Positions 1 to 6,397 of a DNA stretch of 22,408 nt are shown here, one piece after another. Origin of the DNA: DASZZY01 sp036260395. GTDB lineage: Bacteria; Actinomycetota; UBA4738; CALAEC01. The stretch covers positions 1 to 22,408 of the forward strand of contig DASZZY010000189.1 in the NCBI GenBank assembly GCA_036260395.1, given 5' to 3'. A program made the position numbers and the translations under genes. The stretch's first letter is position 1; every line of letters starts with the position of its first letter. The notes beneath the pieces are model-generated. The model was given only the letters and a program-made list of their open reading frames with translations. It made no database searches and was not told the origin of the DNA.

Positions 1-606
1 GTCGGCGTGGCGCGCGCCGACGCCGAGGCCCGCGTGGCCCAGCTGCGCCGGGAGATCGAGGACCTGGCGCTGCGGTTCAGTGATGCCGCCGCCCCCGCCC
101 TCAGCGACGCGCTGCGGCGGTCGCTGGAGCGCCTGGTGGTCGCCCGGGCCGAGTGGTTCAACGGGCTCGACGAGGCATCGGCCTCGGCCCTGCGCCGGAG
201 CGCGGAGGCGGCCATCGACCGCGGCGCCCAGCGGGTCGCCGGCCGGCTCCGCGACCTCGACCTGTGGCTGAACCCGACGGTCTCGCTGCCGCACCCGCCC
301 GCCCCGAACCTCGACCAGCCGAACCATCGCGCGTGGATCGCCCTGCTGAACGCCGCCGACTACGTCGATCCCGTGCTCCTCGAGTACGGCCTGGCCCCGT
401 CGGAGCTCCCCGACCGGGGCGGGGCCCACTACGGGCTCCAGCCGCAACGGCTCCGCGAGCTCGACCCCCGGGGGACCCTGGATCGCCTCTGGCGGCGCTA
501 CGTCGGTGTCTACGAGCGCTATCGCGAGGCGCTGCGGCGGATCCCGGAGGACCAGCAGCGCGACGAGCGCGAGCGGGCCCTCCGCCGCTGGCGTCACACC
601 GAGTGA
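1..606 (+). CDS. Hypothetical helical protein, left end open (possibly partial)
   Basis: I do not recognise this protein. The frame is open to the left edge of the window. A GTG at position 7 could be the start (199 aa to the TGA at 604-606), or the gene could begin upstream. The first ~95 residues are rich in Ala, Arg, Glu and Leu with heptad-like spacing and look like one or two long amphipathic helices or a coiled coil. A proline-rich stretch (LPHPPAPNLDQP) follows, then a mixed region with WIALLNAADYVDP and a second charged helical segment to the C-terminus. I see no signal peptide, membrane segment or catalytic motif. Codon use matches the neighbours and the reading frame is clean, so it is probably a real gene. 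The next gene starts 19 bases after its stop, apparently from its own promoter. Confidence 0.6.
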   Translation, partial: VGVARADAEARVAQLRREIEDLALRFSDAAAPALSDALRRSLERLVVARAEWFNGLDEASASALRRSAEAAIDRGAQRVAGRLRDLDLWLNPTVSLPHPPAPNLDQPNHRAWIALLNAADYVDPVLLEYGLAPSELPDRGGAHYGLQPQRLRELDPRGTLDRLWRRYVGVYERYREALRRIPEDQQRDERERALRRWRHTE

Positions 607-612
607 CGTCGA

Positions 613-618
613 TACGCT
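613..618 (+). promoter_or_regulatory. Putative -10 box (TACGCT) of the M20 dipeptidase gene
   Basis: TACGCT fits the TAnnnT pattern of an actinobacterial -10 element. It ends exactly 7 bases before the ATG at 626, which would put the transcription start at or next to the start codon and make the mRNA leaderless. No clear -35 hexamer is visible. The same spacing recurs before other genes in this window. Confidence 0.4.
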
Positions 619-625
619 GGCGGCC

Positions 626-1960
626 ATGAGCCACGAGCTGCGCCGGGCGGTCGAGGCGGCCCTGCCGGGGGTCCGCGGGGACCTCGACCGGCTCATCCGC
701 ATCCCCTCGGTCAGCGCCCCGGGGTTCGACCCGGACCACGTCCGGCGCTCCGCCGAGGCCACCGCCGAGATCCTGGACGCCTCGGGGTTGAAGGAGGTGC
801 GGTTCCTGGAGGTCGATGGCACCCCACCGGCGGTTCTGGGGAGGGCCCCGGCGCCCGAGGGGGCGCCGACGGTCGTCCTCTACGCCCACCACGACGTGCA
901 GCCGCCGGGCGACGAGGCCGACTGGAACTCCCCGCCGTTCGAGCCGGTGGAGCGGGACGGCCGCCTGTACGGGCGGGGCTCGTCCGACGACAAGGGCGGG
1001 ATCGCGATGCACGCCGCGGCGCTGCGGGCCTTCGACGGGCGGCCGCCCGTAGGCGTCACGGTGTTCGTCGAGGGCGAGGAGGAGATCGGCTCCCCGAACC
1101 TGGTGGCGTTCCTGGACCGGTACCGCGACGAGCTGGCCGGCGACGTCATCGTGCTGGCCGACTCCTCGAACTGGCGGGTGGGGGAGCCGGCCATCACCAC
1201 GTCGCTCCGGGGCCTGGTGGACTGCGTCGTCGAGGTCCGAACGCTGGACCACGGCGTCCACAGCGGCTTCCTGGGGGGCGTCTTCCCCGACGCGTTGACG
1301 GTCCTGGCCCGGGTGCTGGCGACCCTCCACGACGACCGCGGCGAGGTCGTCATCCCGGGGCTGGTCGCCGGGGAGGCCGACGAGCTCGACCTCAGCGAGC
1401 GGGAGCTCCGCGAGCAGGTCAGCGCGCTGCCGAGCGTCCGGACGATCGGGGAGGGGAGCCTCACGGCGCGGATGTGGCGGCGCCCGGCGATCTCCGTGCT
1501 GGCCATCGACGCCCCGTCGGTCCGGGAGGCGTCGAACACGCTGATCCCCTCGGCCCGGGCCAAGGTCAGCCTCCGGCTGGCACCCGGCGACGACCCGGCG
1601 CGGGCCATGGATGCCCTGGTCGAACACCTCGAGGCCAACGCCCCCTGGGGGGCGGAGGTGCGGGTCGAGCGGGGAGCGGCGGCCCGGCCGTTCGACGTCC
1701 GGCCTGGGGGCCCGGTATTCCGCGCCGCCGAGGCCGCGTTCGAGGAGGCCTGGGGCCGGGCACCGCTCTACATCGGCCAGGGCGGGACGATCCCGTTCGT
1801 GGCCGACTTCGCCGACACCTACCCCGACGCGGCGATTCTGTTGACCGGCGTCGCCGACCCCGACTCCCGCGCCCACGGCGCCAACGAGAGCGTGGCGGTG
1901 TCGGAGCTGGAGCGGGCGGCCATCGCCGAGGCCCTCCTGCTCGAGCGCCTGGCTCCCTAA
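626..1960 (+). CDS. M20 family dipeptidase / metallopeptidase
   Basis: This 444-aa zinc peptidase of the M20/M25/M40 family most likely hydrolyses dipeptides or N-acyl amino acids in the cytosol. I see no signal peptide. Metal-site motifs are in the expected order: YAHHDVQP (about residues 86-93, with the HxD pair), GRGSSDDKGG (about 117-126, bridging Asp), the catalytic and ligand Glu residues in EGEEEIGSPN (about 149-158), and a dimerisation-domain motif HGVHSGFLGG. Near the C-terminus GGTIPF and a late HGANES supply the last His ligand. Length is typical of the CNDP/PepV-like subgroup. The frame stays open upstream to 506, but that stretch overlaps the preceding gene. The ATG at 626, seven bases after a -10-like box, is the better start. 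Exact substrate cannot be read from sequence. Confidence 0.93.
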   Translation: MSHELRRAVEAALPGVRGDLDRLIRIPSVSAPGFDPDHVRRSAEATAEILDASGLKEVRFLEVDGTPPAVLGRAPAPEGAPTVVLYAHHDVQPPGDEADWNSPPFEPVERDGRLYGRGSSDDKGGIAMHAAALRAFDGRPPVGVTVFVEGEEEIGSPNLVAFLDRYRDELAGDVIVLADSSNWRVGEPAITTSLRGLVDCVVEVRTLDHGVHSGFLGGVFPDALTVLARVLATLHDDRGEVVIPGLVAGEADELDLSERELREQVSALPSVRTIGEGSLTARMWRRPAISVLAIDAPSVREASNTLIPSARAKVSLRLAPGDDPARAMDALVEHLEANAPWGAEVRVERGAAARPFDVRPGGPVFRAAEAAFEEAWGRAPLYIGQGGTIPFVADFADTYPDAAILLTGVADPDSRAHGANESVAVSELERAAIAEALLLERLAP

Positions 1961-1963
1961 CCA

Positions 1964-1995
1964 CCGGGCGGGGGAGGGGAGCATCCCCCGGTCGG
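1964..1995 (+). terminator. Hairpin just after the M20 dipeptidase stop codon
   Basis: A stem starts 3 bases after the TAA. CGGGGGA (1969-1975) pairs perfectly with TCCCCCG (1984-1990) around an 8-base loop. After one mismatch the stem extends through a G-T and three G-C/C-G pairs to 1964 and 1995. It has no T-run, which is common for actinobacterial terminators. Position and strength suggest transcription termination of the dipeptidase gene. Confidence 0.5.
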
Positions 1996-2044
1996 GCGAT
2001 TGGCGGCGGCCGCGATCCGCGGTACAACGCGTTGGACCGCACCG

Positions 2045-2066
2045 CCTCCCCCTTGACCGGGGGAGG
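2045..2066 (+). terminator. Perfect 8-bp hairpin in the gap before the reverse transcriptase gene
   Basis: CCTCCCCC (2045-2052) and GGGGGAGG (2059-2066) form a perfect 8-bp stem around the 6-base loop TTGACC. It lies about 70 bases upstream of the reverse transcriptase ATG and 50 bases beyond the first hairpin. It may be a second terminator, part of a structured 5' leader, or an RNA linked to the reverse transcriptase. The sequence alone does not decide. Confidence 0.35.
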
Positions 2067-2137
2067 ACGCCCTGCCACCAGTCGCGAGGTCCATCCAGTC
2101 GGAGTGGCGAGCGTCTCCGGGTGGACGGCTCCGGCGG

Positions 2138-2779
2138 ATGGCGCTGCTCGAGCAACGCGATGCCCGCCGGTGGGACGCCCTGGGCGGCCGGATCGCCGCT
2201 CACGTAGAACGGCGCCTCAACGGCTGCGTGGTGGCCAACCGGGCCATCCGGCGACATGGCGGCTGGTCCCTGGAGCCGGTGGGACCGGCGCTCCGGCGGG
2301 CTCGCCGCCTGGCCGCTGGGATCCTGTCCCGGTCGCCGGCGGTGCTCCTTACGGACGTTGCCAGCTTCTATCCCTCCGTTCGGCCGCAGCTGCTTGACCG
2401 GGCCCTCCGAGCAGTGACCGTCGACCCGGCCGACGCCGGGGAGGCGGCGGACCTCCTGGAGGCCTGGGGGTCCCACGGCTATCCGGGGCTCCCGATCGGT
2501 CCTCGCGCGTCGGCGGTCATGGCCAACGCGGTCCTGCGGCCGGTGGACCGGGCGATCGGGTCCCTGCCCTTCGTCCGCTGGGTGGATGACTACCTGATCG
2601 GCCTGCCGGACGCCGGGCTCGCTCCGGCGGTCGTGGAGCGCATTGACGAGGCCCTGGATGAGGTCGGGTTGACCCGATCCATCCCCAAGACCAGGATCGG
2701 CCGTAGAACGGTCGGATGGCTCGGAGGGATCTCGCTCGGCGCGGCATGCGAGGGGCGTTCCTCGCGATCCTCATCCTGA
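2138..2779 (+). CDS. Compact reverse transcriptase (RVT_1-like) protein, possibly truncated
   Basis: This 213-aa protein carries the palm core of a reverse transcriptase in the right order: motif A LTDVASFYPSV (residues 71-81, catalytic D73); motif B GLPIGPRASAVMAN (117-130); motif C FVRWVDDYLI (145-154, catalytic D150 and D151); motif D GLTRSIPKTRIG with K184-T185; and a motif-E-like WLGGISLG. The GLPxGPxxS form of motif B resembles Abi/unknown-group bacterial enzymes more than group II intron enzymes, but I cannot assign a class. Fingers motifs 1-2 are not obvious, and there is almost no thumb after motif E, so it is much shorter than the usual 300-500 aa. The frame is closed by a TGA at 2054, and the best start is the ATG at 2138, with no clear Shine-Dalgarno. 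The last residues (EGRSSRSSS) overlap the next gene and look like read-out rather than conserved protein. It could be a minimal enzyme or a decaying remnant. Confidence 0.75.
   Translation: MALLEQRDARRWDALGGRIAAHVERRLNGCVVANRAIRRHGGWSLEPVGPALRRARRLAAGILSRSPAVLLTDVASFYPSVRPQLLDRALRAVTVDPADAGEAADLLEAWGSHGYPGLPIGPRASAVMANAVLRPVDRAIGSLPFVRWVDDYLIGLPDAGLAPAVVERIDEALDEVGLTRSIPKTRIGRRTVGWLGGISLGAACEGRSSRSSS
2704..2709 (+). promoter_or_regulatory. Weak -10-like box (TAGAAC) before the lipoprotein gene
   Basis: TAGAAC lies inside the 3' end of the reverse transcriptase gene and ends 6 bases before the ATG at 2716. This is similar to the -10-to-start spacing seen elsewhere in the window. The final base departs from TAnnnT and no -35 is seen, so support is weak. 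Confidence 0.22.
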
Positions 2780-3246
2780 CCTCGTGTGGCGACCTCGGGC
2801 GGTCCGGCGAAGCCCCGCCGCGCGTCGTCCTCGAGCTCGATGGCGAGGGTGACCGTCCAGCCGTGGCACTCATCATCGGCGATGAGCGACACGAGGGAGT
2901 GCTGGGGACACATTGCTGGGAGTTCTCGGGCGGCGGGTTCTGCGCGGACGGCCCGTTGCCCATGCCGTCCTCCTTCGTGGATCTCCAGAAGGGAACCGTC
3001 TTGAGCGTCGAAGGCGACTTCGACAGCGTCGAGGCAACGCTTGGGACGCCACGCCGGTCGAGCGTCGCAACGAAGGGGGAGTGGGACTTCGTGGAACTGC
3101 GAGACCCGGTGAGACTGGACCTCTCCGACCGCCGCGAGGCCTTGACCGCCGACCCCGCTCGCTACGTCATGGAGGTCTTCGCCACCTGGCCCGAAGGGGA
3201 CGGTGTCTTCAGCCTCGGCATCACCATCACCGAACCGAAGGGCTAA
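2716..3246 (+). CDS. Small secreted lipoprotein with a GTHCW...CADG motif
   Basis: This 176-aa protein begins with a positively charged segment, a short hydrophobic core (AFLAILI) and a lipobox LTSC. It should be exported and lipid-anchored at Cys24 (counting from the ATG at 2716). The mature part is soluble and beta-rich. A Cys pair in THCWEFSGGGFCADG resembles a YCW...CxD pattern I associate with small Gram-positive lipoproteins of unknown function. The pair could form a disulfide outside the cell. The ATG at 2746 (167-aa product) is an alternative start giving a tighter signal peptide. The 2716 start is preferred only because of a -10-like box just before it. The gene overlaps the reverse transcriptase by 64 or 34 bases depending on the start, and its stop lies 3 bases from the convergent hisG stop. 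Base composition looks less GC-rich than the neighbours. Confidence 0.75.
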   Translation: MARRDLARRGMRGAFLAILILTSCGDLGRSGEAPPRVVLELDGEGDRPAVALIIGDERHEGVLGTHCWEFSGGGFCADGPLPMPSSFVDLQKGTVLSVEGDFDSVEATLGTPRRSSVATKGEWDFVELRDPVRLDLSDRREALTADPARYVMEVFATWPEGDGVFSLGITITEPKG

Positions 3247-3249
3247 GGG

Positions 3250-4128
3250 TCAGGGGACGATCTTCGAGATCGGCAGCTCGAGGATGTCGCTGGCGCCGTG
3301 AGCCTTGAGCAGCGGGAGCAGCGTGTTGACGTGGGCCTTCTCGACCACCGTCTCCACGGCGTAGGCGCCCTCCTCGGCCAGCGGCGAGACGGTGGGGGCC
3401 TTCATGGCCGGCAGGACCTCGAGCACCTCCTTGAGGCGCTCCTCGGAGACGTTGAGCTTGATGAGCGCCCGGCCCCTGGCCGCCATGGCCCCCAGCAGGA
3501 GCGTCCGGAGGTCATCCATGGCCCGGCGCTTGTCCGGGTCCCCGGCCGCCGCCGGGCTGGCGATCACCAGGACCTCCGACTCCATGAGCACGTCGACGAC
3601 CTTCATGCCGTGGGCCCGGAGTGTCCCGCCGGTCTCGGAGACGTCGACGATGGCGTCCACGATCTCCGGGACCTTGGCCTCGGTCGCGCCGTACGAGGTG
3701 AAGACCTTCACCGGCACCCCGAGGCGGTCGAAGTGGCGACGGGTGAGCTGCGGGTACTCCGTCGAGATCCGGCTCCCCGGCGGAAGGTCGGCGGCCCGCT
3801 CGACCGGGGAGTCCACCGGGACCGCCAGCACGATCCGCACCGGCCGCCCGGGGCCCCCCTTGGCGTAGGTCAGCTCGGCGAGCACGTCCACCCGGGCCCC
3901 GGTCTCCTCGACCCAGTCCCGGCCGGTGATGCCCAGGTCGAAGAACCCCTCCTCGACGTAGCGGGGGATCTCCTGCGGCCGCAGCAGCGAGACCCTCTCG
4001 ATGCGCTCGTCGTCGATCTGCCCGTGGTAGTCGCGAGACGAGCCGCGGCGGACCCGGAGGTCCGCGGCCTCGAGCAGCACGAGCGTCTGCTCCTCGAGGG
4101 AGCCCTTGGGGATGACCAGCCGGAGCAT
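3250..4128 (-). CDS. hisG: ATP phosphoribosyltransferase, long form (HisG)
   Basis: HisG catalyses the first step of histidine synthesis, condensing ATP and PRPP to phosphoribosyl-ATP. The 292-aa product starts MLRLVIPKGS. It carries FDLGITGRDW (about 63-72) and the family PRPP-binding signature PEIVDAIVDVSETGGTL (154-170). A C-terminal PII-like HisG_C domain (about 218-290) marks the long, hexameric, histidine-feedback-inhibited form that needs no HisZ partner. The ATG at 4128 overlaps the hisI stop by one base (TGATG), so translation is probably coupled. It is the last gene of the operon, unusual for the gene of the first and regulated step. It converges on the lipoprotein gene with only 3 bases between stops. 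Confidence 0.97.
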   Translation of the reverse strand: MLRLVIPKGSLEEQTLVLLEAADLRVRRGSSRDYHGQIDDERIERVSLLRPQEIPRYVEEGFFDLGITGRDWVEETGARVDVLAELTYAKGGPGRPVRIVLAVPVDSPVERAADLPPGSRISTEYPQLTRRHFDRLGVPVKVFTSYGATEAKVPEIVDAIVDVSETGGTLRAHGMKVVDVLMESEVLVIASPAAAGDPDKRRAMDDLRTLLLGAMAARGRALIKLNVSEERLKEVLEVLPAMKAPTVSPLAEEGAYAVETVVEKAHVNTLLPLLKAHGASDILELPISKIVP

Positions 4129-4448
4129 CAGCCGGCCTCCAGCCGCCGGAAGAAGCAGGTCCGGTGGCCCGTATGGCAGGCGGGCCCCTCGGCGTGCACC
4201 GAGACGAGGAGGGTGTCGCCGTCGCAGTCGTAGCGCACCTCGCGGACGTGCTGAACGTTCCCGCTGGTGTCCCCTTTGCGCCAGAGCTCCTCGCGCGAGC
4301 GGCTCCAGAACCAGGTGACCCCCTCGTCCAGCGTCCGCCGGAGCGCCTCGCGGTCCATCCACGCGACCATCAGCACGGCGCCGTTGTCCGCATCTTGGAC
4401 GACCGCGGGGATGAGCCCGCGATCGTCGAACCGGAGCTCCTCGATCAC
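4128..4448 (-). CDS. hisI: Phosphoribosyl-AMP cyclohydrolase (HisI)
   Basis: HisI opens the adenine ring of phosphoribosyl-AMP, the third histidine step. The 106-aa protein is the stand-alone cyclohydrolase form; the HisE pyrophosphatase domain found in fused HisIE proteins is absent. Diagnostic motifs are WFWSRSREELWRKGDTSGN (about 46-64) and the metal-binding YDCDGDTLLV (73-82). Two further cysteines lie in GPACHTGHRTCFF (C91, C98), completing the zinc site with C75. The GTG start at 4448 overlaps the preceding SCP2-domain gene by 4 bases (GTGA). An ATG start is not available in a sensible position. Confidence 0.96.
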   Translation of the reverse strand: MIEELRFDDRGLIPAVVQDADNGAVLMVAWMDREALRRTLDEGVTWFWSRSREELWRKGDTSGNVQHVREVRYDCDGDTLLVSVHAEGPACHTGHRTCFFRRLEAG

Positions 4449-4933
4449 CGGGCCTCTCCCGGGACGCCCACCGGGAGGCCTTCCTCGGCCAGCTCGCGCA
4501 GCCGCTCGGGCGCGAGCTCGTCGAGGAACTCGGTGTCCGGGACGCGCCCGGCCAGGTCCTGGAGGATCAGCGATGCCTTCGTGTAGCGGACGGCCGTCGG
4601 CAGGTCGCCCTTGAGCTTCAGCCGTCCCTGCATCACCGCACGCATCGGATCGAGCTCCTTCTTCAGCACCTGCTTCCACGTCGAGTAGGGCGCCGAGACG
4701 ACGTAGTCGCCCTTGGCCGCTTCCTCGGCCGCGACCTGCTTGGCGTCACGGCATTCGCCGTGCCACAGGTCGAACCACCCGTAGACGTCCTCGAGCAGAC
4801 CGCGGTCCGGCTCGGCCTGGAAGTGGTAGACCACCGTGCCCTCCCAGTCGTGCGCGGCCTCGCGGTACTCCGCGCTGCCGTTGATGAGCTGGCGGAAGGC
4901 CTCCGTCCACTCCTCGCTGGGCCAGACCGGCAC
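4445..4933 (-). CDS. SCP2-type sterol/lipid-binding-domain protein inside the his operon
   Basis: This 162-aa protein has the look of a stand-alone SCP2 (sterol carrier protein 2-like) fold. The N-terminal helix EEWTEAFRQLIN leads to a beta strand DWEGTVVYHFQ. An acidic region and a strand DYVVSAPYSTW follow. Then comes the characteristic helix-strand KELDPMRAVMQGRLKLKGDL (about 99-118) and a C-terminal helix ending in VPDTEFLDEL. Such domains bind hydrophobic ligands; the ligand here is unknown. I see no signal peptide or membrane segment. The GTG at 4933 is chosen because GGAGGAGG lies just upstream. An upstream extension would run into hisF. It lies 10 bases after the hisF stop and overlaps hisI by 4 bases, so it is co-transcribed with histidine genes, though no histidine-pathway role is known for this family. 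Confidence 0.82.
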   Translation of the reverse strand: MPVWPSEEWTEAFRQLINGSAEYREAAHDWEGTVVYHFQAEPDRGLLEDVYGWFDLWHGECRDAKQVAAEEAAKGDYVVSAPYSTWKQVLKKELDPMRAVMQGRLKLKGDLPTAVRYTKASLILQDLAGRVPDTEFLDELAPERLRELAEEGLPVGVPGEAR

Positions 4934-4934
4934 G

Positions 4935-4943
4935 TCCTCCTCC
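4935..4943 (-). promoter_or_regulatory. Strong Shine-Dalgarno sequence before the SCP2-domain gene
   Basis: Read on the minus strand, the bases between the hisF TGA and the GTG at 4933 contain a purine run with GGAGGAGG. It ends at usual ribosome-binding distance from the GTG and fixes that start. This is the only spaced junction in the operon; all others are stop/start overlaps. Confidence 0.7.
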
Positions 4944-5699
4944 TCAGATCCGCACGGGGATGCCGCGCCCCGCAAGGTACTCCTTCACCTGCCGGAGCGT
5001 GAGCTGGCCGAAGTGGAACCGCGAGGCGGCCAGCACGGCGTCGGCGCCGGCCTCCAGCCCCTCGGCGAAATGCTCCGGCCGTCCGGCGCCCCCGGAGGCC
5101 ACCACCGGGACGTTCACCGCGTCGCCGACCGCGCGGACCAGGTCGAGGTCGTAGCCCTCGCCGGTCCCGTCGCGGTCGATCGAGGTGAGCAGGATCTCGC
5201 CGGCCCCGAGCTCCGCGGCTCGCGCCGACCACTCGACGGCGTCGAGCCCGGTCGACGTCCGCCCGGCCTCGATGTGGACGTCCCACCCGCCGTCGCGGCG
5301 CTTCGCGTCGACGGCCACGACGATGCACTGCGTCCCGAACCGCTCGGCGCACCGGGACACGACGCCGGGGTCACGAACCGCCGCGGTGTTCAGCGACACC
5401 TTGTCGGCGCCGGCCCGGAGGAGGGCGCGGACGTCGTCCTCCGAGCGGACGCCGCCACCCACCGTGAGCGGGATGAAGACGGTCTCCGCGGTGCGGGAGA
5501 CGACGTCGAGTGTGGCACCGCGCCCCTCAAGGCTCGCGGTGATGTCCAGGAACACCACCTCGTCGGCGCCCTCCGCGTCGTAGCGGGCGGCGAGCTCCGC
5601 CGGGTCGCCGGCCTCGGCCAGGTCCCGGAACCGCGTGCCCTTGACCACGCGGCCGGCGTCCACGTCGAGGCAGGGGATCAGGCGGCGGGCGAGCGTCAC
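4944..5699 (-). CDS. hisF: Imidazole glycerol phosphate synthase cyclase subunit (HisF)
   Basis: HisF is the TIM-barrel cyclase that pairs with HisH. It combines ammonia with PRFAR to form imidazole glycerol phosphate and AICAR. The 251-aa product begins VTLARRLIPCLDVD. Catalytic acid/base residues are the Asp of CLDVD (D12) and D131 in VVAVDAKR. Phosphate-binding repeats appear as VGGGVRSEDDV (half-barrel one) and VASGGAGRPEHF (half-barrel two). TSIDRDGTGEGYD is a further HisF signature. The GTG start at 5699 overlaps the hisA stop by 4 bases (GTGA). Confidence 0.97.
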   Translation of the reverse strand: MTLARRLIPCLDVDAGRVVKGTRFRDLAEAGDPAELAARYDAEGADEVVFLDITASLEGRGATLDVVSRTAETVFIPLTVGGGVRSEDDVRALLRAGADKVSLNTAAVRDPGVVSRCAERFGTQCIVVAVDAKRRDGGWDVHIEAGRTSTGLDAVEWSARAAELGAGEILLTSIDRDGTGEGYDLDLVRAVGDAVNVPVVASGGAGRPEHFAEGLEAGADAVLAASRFHFGQLTLRQVKEYLAGRGIPVRI

Positions 5700-6397
5700 G
5701 AGGCAGCCTCCACGGCCTCCCGGAGGTCGAGCGTGCCCTCGTACAGGGCCTTGCCGACGATGGCCCCCTCGACGCCGGTCCCGGCCAGCGCCCGGACGTC
5801 GTCGGAGGAGCGCACGCCGCCCGACGCCAGCACCGGGCGGTCGGTGATCCGCAGGACCCGCTCGTACAGGGCGACGTCCGGCCCCTCGAGCGTCCCGTCC
5901 CGGCGGATCGCCGTGATCAGGAACCGGGCGGCGCCTCCGTCCTGGAGCCGGCGGAGCGCTCGTTCGAGGTCGCCCGCTCCCTCGGTCCACCCCCGGACCC
6001 GGACCTCGTGCCCCTCGGTATCCAGAGCCACCACGAGGCGGTCGCCGAACCGCCCCATCAGGGCCTCGATGGCGCCCGTGGCGGCCGCCGTGCCGACGAT
6101 GGCCCTGGCCGCGCCGATCTGGAGCACGGCCTCGACGTCCTCGGGCGAGCGGAGGCCGCCGCCGACCTGGACCGGGATCCCCGCCGCGGCCACCACCCGG
6201 CGGACGACGTCGCGGTTCGAGCCCACGCGCAGGGCGGCGTCGAGGTCCACGAGATGGAGCCAGGCGGCCCCTCGGCCGACGAACCCCTCCGCCACCGCCA
6301 CGGGATCGTCGCCGTAGACGATCTCGTCGTCGGGTCGTCCCCGGGTCAGTCGGACGGCGCGTCCCCCGCGGAGGTCGATCGCCGGGACGACGATCAC
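5696..6397 (-). CDS. hisA: ProFAR isomerase (HisA), possibly PriA-like
   Basis: HisA performs the Amadori isomerisation of ProFAR to PRFAR. The 233-aa TIM-barrel protein starts VIVVPAIDLRGGRAVRL with catalytic D8. The second Asp is D126 in VVALDTEGH. Phosphate-binding loops are QVGGGLRSPEDV and LASGGVRSSDDV. Many actinobacteria use the bifunctional PriA, which also serves tryptophan synthesis in place of TrpF. Whether this copy is bifunctional cannot be told without aligning its active-site loops and checking for trpF elsewhere. The GTG at 6397 overlaps hisH by 4 bases. Confidence 0.95.
   Translation of the reverse strand: MIVVPAIDLRGGRAVRLTRGRPDDEIVYGDDPVAVAEGFVGRGAAWLHLVDLDAALRVGSNRDVVRRVVAAAGIPVQVGGGLRSPEDVEAVLQIGAARAIVGTAAATGAIEALMGRFGDRLVVALDTEGHEVRVRGWTEGAGDLERALRRLQDGGAARFLITAIRRDGTLEGPDVALYERVLRITDRPVLASGGVRSSDDVRALAGTGVEGAIVGKALYEGTLDLREAVEAAS

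Noticed and set aside
158..2476. A very long minus-strand open frame opposite the M20 dipeptidase
   Set aside because: The translation is a low-complexity Arg/Gly/Pro/Asp-rich string with no motifs, produced by codon bias on the opposite strand of a clear M20 peptidase gene in GC-rich DNA.
1961..2779. Retron, diversity-generating retroelement or group II intron around the reverse transcriptase
   Set aside because: I saw no flanking a1/a2-type inverted repeats, no template/variable repeat pair, no maturase or endonuclease domain, and motif B lacks the forms typical of those classes.
3258..3272. A 6-bp palindromic hairpin (CGATCT-TCG-AGATCG) just after the lipoprotein stop
   Set aside because: It lies inside the hisG coding region, is short and AT-containing with no T-run, so I do not call it a terminator, though it could weakly stop the plus-strand transcript.
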